A stretch of 64,000 nt of DNA from Salibaculum sp031581025 (GTDB lineage Bacteria > Pseudomonadota > Alphaproteobacteria > Rhodobacterales > Rhodobacteraceae): the NCBI RefSeq assembly GCF_031581025.1, contig NZ_JAVLCA010000002.1; one strand, written 5' to 3'. Shown here piece after piece: positions 45,292 through 53,557 of this stretch. Position numbers and translations under genes: made by a program. A model generated the notes under the pieces. That model saw only the letters and a program-made list of their open reading frames with translations, had not been told where the DNA came from and ran no database searches. Within the stretch, counting starts at the first letter, position 1; each line of letters opens with the position of its first letter.

Positions 45292-45660
45292 ATGGCCATG
45301 AAAATCCGTCTCGCCCGCGCCGGCTCGAACAAGCGCCCCTTCTACCGTATCGTCGCCGCCGACAGCCGCATGCCGCGCGACGGCCGCTTCCTCGAGAAGC
45401 TGGGCACCTACAACCCGCTGCTGCCCAAGGATCGGGAGGACCGCGTCAAGATGGACGTGGACGCCGTGAAGGCCTGGCTCGACAAGGGCGCCCAGCCCAC
45501 CGACCGCGTGTCGCGCATGCTGGAAGCCGCCGGCGTTTTGGACAAGAAGGCCCGCAACAACCCCAACAAGGGCACCCCGGGCAAGAAGGCCCAGGAACGC
45601 GCCGAGGAAAAGGCCGAGAAGGCCGCCGCCGCGGCCGCCCCGGCGGACAGCGCCGAGTGA
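45292..45660 (+). CDS. rpsP: 30S ribosomal protein S16
   Basis: 122 aa. MAMKIRLARAGSNKRPFYRIVAADSRMPRDGRFLEKLGTYNP (in part) is the conserved S16 core. An alphaproteobacterial Lys/Ala-rich tail (~40 residues) extends the usual ~80-aa protein. AAAGGAG precedes the ATG at proper distance. First of the rpsP-rimM-trmD-rplS set. Confidence 0.97.
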   Translation: MAMKIRLARAGSNKRPFYRIVAADSRMPRDGRFLEKLGTYNPLLPKDREDRVKMDVDAVKAWLDKGAQPTDRVSRMLEAAGVLDKKARNNPNKGTPGKKAQERAEEKAEKAAAAAAPADSAE

Positions 45661-45709
45661 TCGGCCCGCGCCGGGACGCCTGCGCGGTGCCCCGGCCGGA
45701 TTACCGCCC

Positions 45710-46222
45710 ATGAGCGACGAGAGCATCACCCTTGGAAGCATCGCCGGGGCCTTCGGGGTCAAGGGCGAGGTACGGCTGAAAAGCTTCTGCGCCGAGCCCG
45801 AGGCGATCGTGGACTACACCCCGCTGACCCGCTCTGACGGGCCGATGGTGCAGACGATCGTGCTGACCGGCCATGCCAAGGGCGCGCTTGTCGTGCGCAT
45901 GGACGGGATCACCACCAAGGAAGAGGCCGACGCCCTGAGGGGGGTCGAACTGCGCGCCCGGCGCAGCCAATTGCCCGCCCTGCCCGACGATGAGTTCTAC
46001 CACGCCGATCTGGTGGGCCTTGCGGCGGTCGATACCGGGGGCCAATCCCTTGGCCACGTCAAGGCCGTGCAGACCAACGGCGCCGATGACTTGCTGGAGG
46101 TCAGCGCGCCCGGCCTGCGGGATACCGTCCTGGTGCCCTTCACCCGCGCCATCGTGCCCACGGTGAACCTTGCCGCGGGCCGCTTGGTGATCGACCCGCC
46201 CGGCGGGCTGTTCGAGGACTGA
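45710..46222 (+). CDS. rimM: 16S rRNA processing protein RimM
   Basis: 170 aa. Binds S19 in the 30S head during late assembly. N-terminal ITLGSIAGAFGVKGEVRLKSFC and C-terminal PRC-barrel stretch DEFYHADLVGLAAVDTGGQSLGHV, ending in VPFTRAIVPTVNLAAGRLVID. The gap to the next gene is four bases, so it is followed by coupled translation of the sulfotransferase-like gene. Confidence 0.94.
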   Translation: MSDESITLGSIAGAFGVKGEVRLKSFCAEPEAIVDYTPLTRSDGPMVQTIVLTGHAKGALVVRMDGITTKEEADALRGVELRARRSQLPALPDDEFYHADLVGLAAVDTGGQSLGHVKAVQTNGADDLLEVSAPGLRDTVLVPFTRAIVPTVNLAAGRLVIDPPGGLFED

Positions 46223-46226
46223 GGCC

Positions 46227-47027
46227 GTGAAAGGACGCCGGATCGTGATCCACGGCGGGTTCCACAAGACCGGCACGACCAGCGCACAGAAGTTCGTCCT
46301 GGATAACGGGGCACTGATCTGGCCGCATGCGGCCACGGTTCTGCCCGGCCGCAGCCGGGCCAGGGTCGCGCGTCATGCCGTGCGCTATTCAATCACCGGT
46401 GACCGGGCCGCCATGGCCCGGTTTCGCCGCACCCTGGCCAAGCTTCTGGGCGGGCTGAACCTGGGCAAGCGGGCGCTGCTGATCTCTGACGAAAACCTGT
46501 GCGGGCGCATGCCGGGGCGCGACGCGCAGGACGGATACGACAGTGCCCCGGACCTGATGGCCGCCATGGTGCAGGTGATCCGGCGCGACATCGACCCGGA
46601 CTCGGACCTGCACTTCGTCTTCACCACCCGCAATCCCGAAAGCTGGCTGCGCAGCACCTGGCGGCACAATCTCGCGCAGGCGCGGTTGACGCTGGACTAC
46701 GACGCCTACGCCGTGATCCATAGGCAGGCCGCGGACCTGGACGGTACGGTCGCGGCTGTCCGCGCGGCCGTGGCCCCCTACCCGGTGCATGCCGTTCCCG
46801 TCGAGACGCTGGCCGAGACGCTGGAAGGCCCCGCCACGCCGCTGCTGCACCACCTGGGCCTGCCCGGCGACGCGTGGCGCAAGCTGGTGCCCGCGGCCCG
46901 CGCGAACCCCGGGCCGGAGCCTGCACTGGCGCATCACTTTCTGGACTTGAACCGGTCCGACCTGTCAGACGACGACCTGAAGGCGCAGAAAGCGGCGCTG
47001 CGCGACTCGCCTTCGGCCACGACCTGA
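46227..47027 (+). CDS. Sulfotransferase/P-loop-like protein inside the ribosomal operon
   Basis: 266 aa from a GTG start. The N-terminus IVIHGGFHKTGTTSAQKFVL is the phosphate-binding loop of sulfotransferase-type P-loop proteins, and VFTTRNPESWLRSTWRHNL the second motif (3'-phosphate binding). No membrane segment. It lies between rimM (4 bp) and trmD (15 bp), where most genomes have none. Substrate unknown; whether it is active cannot be told. Confidence 0.7.
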   Translation: MKGRRIVIHGGFHKTGTTSAQKFVLDNGALIWPHAATVLPGRSRARVARHAVRYSITGDRAAMARFRRTLAKLLGGLNLGKRALLISDENLCGRMPGRDAQDGYDSAPDLMAAMVQVIRRDIDPDSDLHFVFTTRNPESWLRSTWRHNLAQARLTLDYDAYAVIHRQAADLDGTVAAVRAAVAPYPVHAVPVETLAETLEGPATPLLHHLGLPGDAWRKLVPAARANPGPEPALAHHFLDLNRSDLSDDDLKAQKAALRDSPSATT

Positions 47028-47042
47028 CCTAAGGACTGCGCC

Positions 47043-47861
47043 ATGACAGACCGTTCCCCGACCCGCCCGGCCAAGTCCCATGGCCGCAAGACGCTGCGGC
47101 CCAGCCTGCAGCCGCAAGACCTCATGCGCAACAACCCCGCGCTGGCCCGCGCCTGGACCGCGCAGGTCATCACGCTGCTACCCGACGAATTCCCCGGCCT
47201 TCTGGGCACCAGCCTGACGGGCAAGGCCCTAAAGGATGGCATCTGGCAGCTCGAGACAACCGACCTGCGCCGCTTCGGGGTCGGCAAACACCGCAACGTC
47301 GATGATACACCCGCTGGGGGCGGGGCCGGCATGGTGCTGCGGGCCGATGTACTGGGCAATGCCATCGCGGCCACGCAGCGCGGCGCACGCGGCCGGATGC
47401 CGCTGATTCATCTCAGTCCGCGCGGGGTCCCCTTCACGCAGACGATAGCCCAGGACCTGGCCCGGCAGGACGGTGTGACCCTGCTCTGCGGCCGCTTCGA
47501 GGGCGTGGACGAGCGCGTGCTGGAGCATTTCGACATTCTCGAGGTATCGATGGGCGACTATGTGCTGACCGGGGGTGAATTGCCGGCCATGACGCTGATC
47601 GACGCCTGCGTGCGGCTGTTGCCGGGTGTGCTGGGCAATGCCGAAAGCACCGTGGAGGAAAGCCATTCCGCCGGCTTGCTGGAGCATCCGCAGTATACCC
47701 GGCCCGCCGAATGGCAGGGGCGGACGATCCCCGAGGTGCTGACCTGTGGCGATCACGGCAAGGTCGCGGCCTGGCGCCAGGACCAGAGCGCACGCCTGAC
47801 CCGCGCGCGCCGACCCGACCTCTGGGCGCGCTACCGCGACGAGACGCCCGAAAAGGGTTGA
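47043..47861 (+). CDS. trmD: tRNA (guanine-37-N1)-methyltransferase
   Basis: 272 aa. Methylates G37 of tRNAs reading CNN codons using S-adenosylmethionine; essential for frame maintenance. SPOUT knot motifs: LLCGRFEGVDERVLEHF, SMGDYVLTGGELPAMTLIDA and LLEHPQYTRPAEWQGR. The first ~35 residues (basic, SHGRKTLRPSLQPQDL) are an N-terminal extension; ATG at 47043 follows AAGGA. The true core begins at AWTAQVITLLPDEFPG. Confidence 0.95.
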   Translation: MTDRSPTRPAKSHGRKTLRPSLQPQDLMRNNPALARAWTAQVITLLPDEFPGLLGTSLTGKALKDGIWQLETTDLRRFGVGKHRNVDDTPAGGGAGMVLRADVLGNAIAATQRGARGRMPLIHLSPRGVPFTQTIAQDLARQDGVTLLCGRFEGVDERVLEHFDILEVSMGDYVLTGGELPAMTLIDACVRLLPGVLGNAESTVEESHSAGLLEHPQYTRPAEWQGRTIPEVLTCGDHGKVAAWRQDQSARLTRARRPDLWARYRDETPEKG

Positions 47862-47886
47862 TCGGCCCGCGCGCCGGGACTATACG
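47858..47886 (+). promoter_or_regulatory. Candidate promoter for rplS-rpmE
   Basis: TTGATC (47858-47863) and TATACG (47881-47886) are exactly 17 bases apart and overlap the trmD stop. It would give a leader of about 210 bases before rplS. The leader (47887-48105) holds no open frame of note. Confidence 0.42.
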
Positions 47887-48105
47887 GCAGCGGTCCGGGA
47901 CTTGCACGAGTCGTCCGGGCCTGTTTCGTATCGGCATTCGCCCGCTTTCTTCGGCACCGGCCGCCGAACGTCACAGACAAGACCGAGAGAAAGAACACCG
48001 CGGCAACTCTGGTGGGCGCCATCGGGCGGACCCGGAAGAAGACACAGAGCTCTGACGCGCCCGAACCTTCGTGGACCAACCACGAGCCATATAGGAGAAG
48101 ATCAG

Positions 48106-48492
48106 ATGGACCTGATCGCACAACTCGAGGCGGAACAGATCGCCGAACTGGGCAAGGACATTCCGGACTTCAAGGCCGGCGACACCATCCGTGTCGGCTA
48201 CAAGGTGACCGAGGGCACCCGCAGCCGCGTTCAGAACTTCGAAGGTGTCTGCATTTCCCGCAAGAACGGCAGCGGCATCGCCGGCACCTTCACGGTGCGT
48301 AAGATTTCCTTCGGTGAAGGCGTGGAACGGATCTTCCCGCTCTATTCAACCAACATCGAGGCGATCACCGTAATCCGGCGCGGCAAGGTGCGGCGCTCCA
48401 AGCTGTATTACCTGCGCTCGCGGCGCGGCAAATCGGCCCGTATCGCGGAAAAAACCAACTACCGCCCGCTGTCGCGCGGCGCTGACGCGTGA
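48106..48492 (+). CDS. rplS: 50S ribosomal protein L19
   Basis: 128 aa. DFKAGDTIRVGYKVTEGTRSRVQNFEGVCISRKNG and ERIFPLYSTNIEAITVIRRGKVRRSKLYYLR are diagnostic. AGGAG precedes the ATG at 48106; the open frame upstream to 47902 is not coding. L19 sits at the subunit interface. Confidence 0.96.
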   Translation: MDLIAQLEAEQIAELGKDIPDFKAGDTIRVGYKVTEGTRSRVQNFEGVCISRKNGSGIAGTFTVRKISFGEGVERIFPLYSTNIEAITVIRRGKVRRSKLYYLRSRRGKSARIAEKTNYRPLSRGADA

Positions 48493-48505
48493 AGGAATCC
48501 CGATC

Positions 48506-48727
48506 ATGAAAAAAGACATTCATCCCGATTACCACACGATCAACGTCAAGCTGACCAACGGCGACGTGATCGAGATGCGCTCGACCTGGGGCAGCGAGGG
48601 CGAGACCCTGTCGTTGGACATCGACCCCAGCGTGCACCCGGCCTGGACCGGCGGATCGTCGCGCCTGATGGATCAGGGTGGTCGCGTGTCCAAGTTCAAG
48701 AAGAAGTACGAGGGCCTGGGGTTCTAA
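48506..48727 (+). CDS. rpmE: 50S ribosomal protein L31
   Basis: 73 aa. MKKDIHPDYHTINVKLTNGDVIEM is the L31 start. The zinc-binding cysteines of the C+ type are absent, so this is the zinc-free form. It ends the ribosomal block, 14 bases after rplS, with a strong terminator behind it. Confidence 0.94.
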   Translation: MKKDIHPDYHTINVKLTNGDVIEMRSTWGSEGETLSLDIDPSVHPAWTGGSSRLMDQGGRVSKFKKKYEGLGF

Positions 48728-48752
48728 ATGGTCCCGCCCGTGCGAAGCGAGG

Positions 48753-48779
48753 ATGCCGCCGATTTTCGGCGGCATTTTT
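48753..48779 (+). terminator. Intrinsic terminator after rpmE
   Basis: ATGCCGCCGA-TTT-TCGGCGGCAT is a perfect ten-base-pair stem followed by TTTT. It ends the ffh-rpmE block. Confidence 0.92.
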
Positions 48780-48849
48780 CGTATCCGGGGGGTGTTAAGA
48801 ATTTGTTGAGGTCTGTCTTGGACTGTTTCCGCACGGAGAGGCGCGACGC

Positions 48850-49653
48850 ATGATGCACCGACTCTACAGGTTCCTGGGCGTGAACGGCCCCGGGGATTTC
48901 ATCCTTAAGTTCCTCATGTTCTGCGCCATGATCGTGGCCCTGAACTACGGCTTCCATCTGCTTTGGCCCGGCATCGGGCGGTTCGATCACTGGTTCATCA
49001 TTGCAAACGGTGTCTGCGTCGGCGGGCCCTTTGTCGGGCTGTTCTTCCTGCTGGTGCGCAAGCAGATGCGCCTGCAAAGGGAACTCTCGACGCGGTCGCG
49101 AACGGATGATCTGATCAGGTTGTCCAACCGCCGATTCTTTCTGAAACAGGTCGGCGCGCTGCTCGAGGACGGCATTCCGGGCATCCTGTTGATCATGGAT
49201 GCCGACCATTTCAAGGCGGTGAACGATACCTACGGCCATCAGGTGGGCGATGCTTGCCTCGTGTCTATCGGCTATCGCCTCACGCGTGCGCTGCGCACGG
49301 ACGACGTGATCGGCCGCATCGGGGGCGAGGAATTCGGCGTCTCTCTGGCCAATACCGCACCCACGAACACCGGCACGGTCTGCCGCGACTTGCTGATGCC
49401 GATTCCCTTCGACGGCGGCGCGGCGCATCCGCACCTGACCATCACCCTGTCCATGGGCGCGGTCGAGGCGCGGCCGGGCATGTCGCTGGATGCCCTGATG
49501 CGCGCCGCCGATGAAGCGCTCTACCGGGCCAAGACAAACGGGCGCGCAAGGCTAGAGTTCGCGTCGCGCCTTGCAAACGCGGACGATCATGTGATCCCCA
49601 TGCCAGCCCCCGATCCCCACGGGCCGACGGAGCTGCGGCGCCAGATGGCCTGA
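48850..49653 (+). CDS. Diguanylate cyclase (GGDEF), membrane-bound
   Basis: 267 aa. Two N-terminal membrane helices (ILKFLMFCAMIVALNYGFHLLW and WFIIANGVCVGGPFVGLFFLLV), then a GGDEF domain with DADHFKAVNDTYGHQVGDACL and the active-site RIGGEEFGV. The inhibitory I-site RTDD lies exactly five residues before GGEEF, so product feedback is likely. It makes cyclic di-GMP, which governs motility and biofilm. ATG codons at 48850 and 48853 are both possible. Confidence 0.9.
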   Translation: MMHRLYRFLGVNGPGDFILKFLMFCAMIVALNYGFHLLWPGIGRFDHWFIIANGVCVGGPFVGLFFLLVRKQMRLQRELSTRSRTDDLIRLSNRRFFLKQVGALLEDGIPGILLIMDADHFKAVNDTYGHQVGDACLVSIGYRLTRALRTDDVIGRIGGEEFGVSLANTAPTNTGTVCRDLLMPIPFDGGAAHPHLTITLSMGAVEARPGMSLDALMRAADEALYRAKTNGRARLEFASRLANADDHVIPMPAPDPHGPTELRRQMA

Positions 49654-49697
49654 CGCGACGGCCCCTTGGGGGGCCGCCGCGGACGGGCGGATACTGC

Positions 49698-50963
49698 TCA
49701 GGCCGCGCGTGCGCCGCGACGGCGGCGCCGCCCCGATCCGCCGGGCTGCTTGGCCGCGCCGCCTGGGGCCTTGCCCGATCCACCGGACCCACCTCGCCGG
49801 CCTGCGCCGCCGCGCTTGGGCTGCGGCTCTTCCACCTGCCAGGGGCGCCCCGATGCGATGGGGATATCGGCCTTCATCGCTTTCTGGATGGCGCGCAGCT
49901 CGCCCATCTCGTCGGGCGCACAGAAGGCGATGGCCATCCCGTCGGCCCCCGCCCGCGCCGTGCGGCCGATACGGTGAACGTAGTTCTCTGGCACGTTGGG
50001 CAGGTCGAAGTTGTAGATGTGCTTGACCTCGGGAATATCGAGCCCCCGCGCCGCAACATCGGTGGCCACAAGCACCTTGACCTCGCCGGCCTTGAAGGCC
50101 TTGAGCGCGCGGTCACGCTGGCCTTGGCTCTTGTTGCCGTGGATCGAGGCCGCGGCGAAACCCGCTTTCTCAAGTTTGCGGTAAAGTTTCTCGGACCCGT
50201 GCTTGGTGCGGCCGAAGACGATGGCGCGCTCCTCGCGGTGGCCGTCCAGAAGCTCGACCAGAAGATCGGGCTTCTCGGCCTTGGCGATGAAATGCACGGT
50301 CTGGGCGATCTTGTCAGCGGCCTTGCCCGGCGCGCTGACCTGCACCCGGATCGGGTTGGACAGGTAGGTATCGGCCAATTCGGACATCTGCTTTGGCATG
50401 GTGGCCGAGAACAGCATGGTCTGACGATCGTCGGGCAGCAGCGGCGCGATCTTTCGCAGCGCGTGGATGAAGCCCATGTCGAGCATCTGGTCGGCCTCGT
50501 CCAGCACCAGGTATTCCGTCTCGTCCAGGCGCACCGCGCCGCGGTCCAGCAGGTCGATCAGGCGGCCCGGCGTGGCGACGAGCAGGGCACAGCCCTTTTC
50601 CATCCGCCGCATCTGCCCGGTGATCCCGGCCCCGCCCACGACCAGGACGGTCTTGAGGTGGGTGCCCTCGGTGTAGGCGGTCAGGTTGTCGGCGATCTGT
50701 TTGGCGAGTTCGCGCGTCGGTGCGAGGATAAGGCCCTTGGCCGTCTTCGGCGCGGCCTTGCCCTGCGACTTCAGCAGCGCGTCGATCATCGGCAGGCCGA
50801 AGGCCGCGGTCTTGCCGGTGCCGGTCTGGGCCAGGCCCATGACATCGCGGCCGTTCATGGCGTGCGGGATGGCTTGGGCCTGGATCGGCGTCGGTTCGGA
50901 AATGCCCTGTTCGGCCAGGGCCTTGGTGAGGCGGGGCGCAAGGCCCAGCATATCGAAATCCAT
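49698..50963 (-). CDS. DEAD-box RNA helicase (RhlE-like)
   Basis: 421 aa. Full motif set: PTPIQAQAIPHAM (Q motif), AQTGTGKTAAF, PTRELAKQI, TPGRLIDLL, LVLDEADQMLD, SATMP, TDVAARGLDIPEV and HRIGRTARAG. A Gly/Arg-rich basic tail of ~55 residues likely binds RNA. Such helicases remodel ribosome precursors or mRNA, often in the cold. GAAGGA precedes the ATG at 50963. Its leader region to 51356 has no gene. Confidence 0.93.
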   Translation of the reverse strand: MDFDMLGLAPRLTKALAEQGISEPTPIQAQAIPHAMNGRDVMGLAQTGTGKTAAFGLPMIDALLKSQGKAAPKTAKGLILAPTRELAKQIADNLTAYTEGTHLKTVLVVGGAGITGQMRRMEKGCALLVATPGRLIDLLDRGAVRLDETEYLVLDEADQMLDMGFIHALRKIAPLLPDDRQTMLFSATMPKQMSELADTYLSNPIRVQVSAPGKAADKIAQTVHFIAKAEKPDLLVELLDGHREERAIVFGRTKHGSEKLYRKLEKAGFAAASIHGNKSQGQRDRALKAFKAGEVKVLVATDVAARGLDIPEVKHIYNFDLPNVPENYVHRIGRTARAGADGMAIAFCAPDEMGELRAIQKAMKADIPIASGRPWQVEEPQPKRGGAGRRGGSGGSGKAPGGAAKQPGGSGRRRRRGARAA

Positions 50964-51356
50964 GTAGTGTCCTTCTGCGCGGCCCGTCATGGACCGCACG
51001 GCAGACCGACCGCATTGACGCGGGCCGGCCATAGGGTTGCACCGACGCCCTCGCGTACAGGCGTCATTGCCCGCACGCCGGTCCGGCGCGGCACCCCTGC
51101 GTGATGGTGGGAACCTGTCTCAAACGATGCCGTGGTCGCGCCTTGCCTCGGTCGATGAGGCCCCCGGGCGATTATCATCACCGGCGGGGTGGCGCCCTGC
51201 TCACGCGGCAGCAGCATCCGTTACAGTGGGACATGCGACTTTCGGCGGCACAAGTCAAGCGTCGCGCGTGGCGCCTGCTTTTCCTTGCACCCGCGCCCCC
51301 CTATCGTTACGCGAACGCTCCGGGTGGGGACCCGGGCCAGAGGAAGGGACAATGCC
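50964..51356. other. 393-bp gap between divergent helicase and mipZ genes
   Basis: Holds the promoters for both genes. I see no coding frame with plausible composition and no RNA gene. The one clear structure is a 13-bp inverted repeat CGCCGG-T-CCGGCG at 51076-51088. A long untranslated leader would be typical of a cold-induced helicase, but I cannot show it here. Confidence 0.5.
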
Positions 51357-52166
51357 TTGGCACACATCATCGTCGTCGGGAACGAAAAGGGCGGGGCGGG
51401 CAAGTCGACCGTCTCCATGCACGTGGCTACGGCACTGGCGCGCCAGGGACGGCCGGTCGGCGTGCTGGACCTTGACCTGCGCCAGAAGACCCTGGCCCGC
51501 TACATCGAGAACCGCCACGCCTTCATGGCGGCCGAGGGTCTCGACCTGCCCATGCCCAGCTGGAACGACCTGCCCGAGATCGACCCCGACACCCTGGATG
51601 AGGGCGAGAACATCTTCGACCATCGCCTGTCCAAGGCCGTAGCCGGGCTGGAGGCCGACAACGACTTCATCCTGATTGACTGCCCGGGCAGCCACACCCG
51701 CCTTAGCCAGGTGGCGCATTCGCTGGCCGATACGCTGATCACACCGCTCAACGACAGCTTCATCGATTTCGACCTGCTCGCGCAGATCGACGCGGACGGC
51801 GAGACGATCAAGGGGCCCTCGGTCTATTCCGCGATGGTCTGGAACGCGCGGCAACTGCGCGCACAGGCCGGGTTCGACGCGATCGACTGGGTCGTCGTGC
51901 GCAACCGCCTTGGTGCACAGAACATGGTAAACAAGCAGAAGATGGAAAAGGCCGTCGGCAAGCTGAGCAAGCGGATCGGCTTCCGCCCCGCGCCCGGCTT
52001 CGGCGAACGTGTCATCTTCCGCGAGCTTTTCCCGCGCGGGCTGACCCTGCTGGACCTGCGCGATATCGGGGTCAAGAGCCTGAGCATCTCGAACCTGGCC
52101 GCGCGCCAGGAATTGCGCGACCTAATGAAGGCGCTTCAGCTTCCGGGCGTTTCGGTGGACTTCTGA
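51357..52166 (+). CDS. mipZ: Division-plane positioning ATPase MipZ
   Basis: 269 aa. ParA-like ATPase that forms a gradient from the poles and blocks FtsZ assembly away from midcell. Deviant Walker A EKGGAGKST in IIVVGNEKGGAGKSTVSMHVATAL; DLDLRQKTLARYIENR; DFILIDCPG; TPLNDSFIDFDLL; DWVVVRNRLG; VIFRELFPRGLTLLDL. These follow Caulobacter MipZ along the whole length, from memory. The start is TTG at 51357 with GGAAGGG upstream; an ATG at 51352 is out of frame. Confidence 0.93.
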   Translation: MAHIIVVGNEKGGAGKSTVSMHVATALARQGRPVGVLDLDLRQKTLARYIENRHAFMAAEGLDLPMPSWNDLPEIDPDTLDEGENIFDHRLSKAVAGLEADNDFILIDCPGSHTRLSQVAHSLADTLITPLNDSFIDFDLLAQIDADGETIKGPSVYSAMVWNARQLRAQAGFDAIDWVVVRNRLGAQNMVNKQKMEKAVGKLSKRIGFRPAPGFGERVIFRELFPRGLTLLDLRDIGVKSLSISNLAARQELRDLMKALQLPGVSVDF

Positions 52167-52482
52167 CCCTACCCGGAAGCATGGCCAGCAAGGGTCGGTA
52201 TTGTCGCTTTCGGCGCGTGGCGTGTCGCGCAGGAAAATGCAGCGCGAGGGAATCAGGGAACCTAGCCGCGAGCGGGGTTGAAATCCCTCGGCGACTTGGC
52301 TAACGAATTCGCCATGGCTAAGGACCATGACATGCCGCCGTATCCGGTTTTCTGACAACAGGGCTCATATGACCCTTCATTGTATCGAGAATACGGAACT
52401 TCCCGATGCAGGACCAAATGGTTTGCACCCTTTCGCGATGCGAAAGGTTGGGAGAGGCGCGAAAAACCGAAAGGACTGACTG
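52167..52482 (+). promoter_or_regulatory. Control region upstream of proX
   Basis: 316 bp without a credible gene. A perfect eight-base-pair inverted repeat CCTTTCGC-GAT-GCGAAAGG lies at 52429-52447, 35 bases before the proX start, and could act in mRNA or as an operator. TTGAAA (52278-52283) and TAACGA (52301-52306) are 17 bases apart and form a weak candidate promoter. Osmotic control would be expected for the genes downstream but no known signature is seen. Confidence 0.45.
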
Positions 52483-53460
52483 ATGAAGAAACTACCGCTT
52501 ATTCTGGCCGCCGGCGCATTCGCCGCCCCGATGGCCGCCCAAGCGCAATCGGGCGAGTGTGGTGAAGTGTCGATCACCGAGATGAACTGGGCCTCGGCGC
52601 AGGTCGTGACCAGCGTCGCTTCGTTCGTGATGGAGCAGGGCTATGGCTGTGACGTCAGCGTCGTTCCCTCGGACACCATCCCGGCGGTCACCTCGGTCGC
52701 CGAGAACGGTGAGCCCGACATCGTGACCGAGCTTTGGCTGAACTCGACCGGCGACACCTACACCGAGCTGAAAGATGACGGCAAGGTCGTTGAAGCCGGG
52801 CCCGTGCTTGATCCCGGCGGTGTCGAGGGCTGGTGGATCCCCACATATCTGGCCGAAGAGCACCCCGAACTGACCACCATCGAGGGCATCCTCGAGAGTC
52901 CGGAACTGGCCGGCGGGCGCTTCTACAACTGCCCCGAAGGCTGGGGCTGCCGCGTGGTCAGCGACAACCTGTCCGAAGCGCTGGACCTTGAAGGCAACGA
53001 CATCGAGATCTTCGACGCGGGCTCGGGCCAGGTGCTGGCTACCTCGATGGCCGACGCCGTCCTCAACGAGGATCCGTGGTTCGGCTACTACTGGGGTCCG
53101 ACGGTTCCGCTTGGCAAGTACGACATGACCAAGGTGGACCTGGGCGAAGTCGACGACGAGATCCACGCTCGCAACCAGAACGCGGATGCGGACAATCCCG
53201 GCGTGTCGGACTTCCCGGCCGCGCCGATCGTGACGGCGACCACCAGCACCTTCCAGGAAAACAACCAGGACGTGTTCGAATTCCTGCAGAACATGACCTT
53301 CAAGACCTCGGACATGAGCAGTGTGCTGGCCTGGAAGGACGAGAACAACGCCTCGGCTGACGAGGCGGCGGTTTACTACCTGACCAACTTCCAGGACGAG
53401 TGGACTGGCTGGCTGAGCGACGAAGCGCGCAGCAAGCTGGACGCGCTTCTGGACCAGTAA
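52483..53460 (+). CDS. proX: Glycine betaine-type ABC transporter substrate-binding protein
   Basis: 325 aa. A signal peptide (MKKLPLILAAGAFAAPMAAQAQ) is followed by an OpuAC fold: ITEMNWASAQVVTSVASFVMEQGYGCDVSVVPSDT, GWWIPTYLAEEHPELTTIEGIL and WFGYYWGPTVPLGKYDM. Trp/Tyr residues in these motifs would form the aromatic box that binds quaternary amines. Periplasmic. Choline is an alternative ligand. AAGGA lies ten bases before the ATG. A terminator follows, so this gene may be made in excess of proWV. Confidence 0.88.
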   Translation: MKKLPLILAAGAFAAPMAAQAQSGECGEVSITEMNWASAQVVTSVASFVMEQGYGCDVSVVPSDTIPAVTSVAENGEPDIVTELWLNSTGDTYTELKDDGKVVEAGPVLDPGGVEGWWIPTYLAEEHPELTTIEGILESPELAGGRFYNCPEGWGCRVVSDNLSEALDLEGNDIEIFDAGSGQVLATSMADAVLNEDPWFGYYWGPTVPLGKYDMTKVDLGEVDDEIHARNQNADADNPGVSDFPAAPIVTATTSTFQENNQDVFEFLQNMTFKTSDMSSVLAWKDENNASADEAAVYYLTNFQDEWTGWLSDEARSKLDALLDQ

Positions 53461-53476
53461 CGCGCTTGAATGACTT

Positions 53477-53510
53477 GACGGGGCCGGCTTAACATCGGCC
53501 CCGTCTTTTT
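53477..53510 (+). terminator. Terminator/attenuator between proX and proW
   Basis: GACGGGGCCG-N9-CGGCCCCGTC is a perfect ten-base-pair stem followed by TTTTT. It sits inside an apparent operon, so it probably lets only part of transcription reach proWV. Confidence 0.88.
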
Positions 53511-53557
53511 ATGCGCTGGGGGTCGGATGCTGCCGGGGCACAAATGGGGATCAAGAT

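Noticed and set aside
51352..51354. ATG as the start of mipZ
   Set aside because: It is out of frame. The TTG at 51357 is in frame, well spaced from GGAAGGG and gives the expected N-terminus.
52122..52358. 78-residue minus-strand frame before proX
   Set aside because: No ribosome site, no recognisable domain, and it overlaps the end of mipZ.
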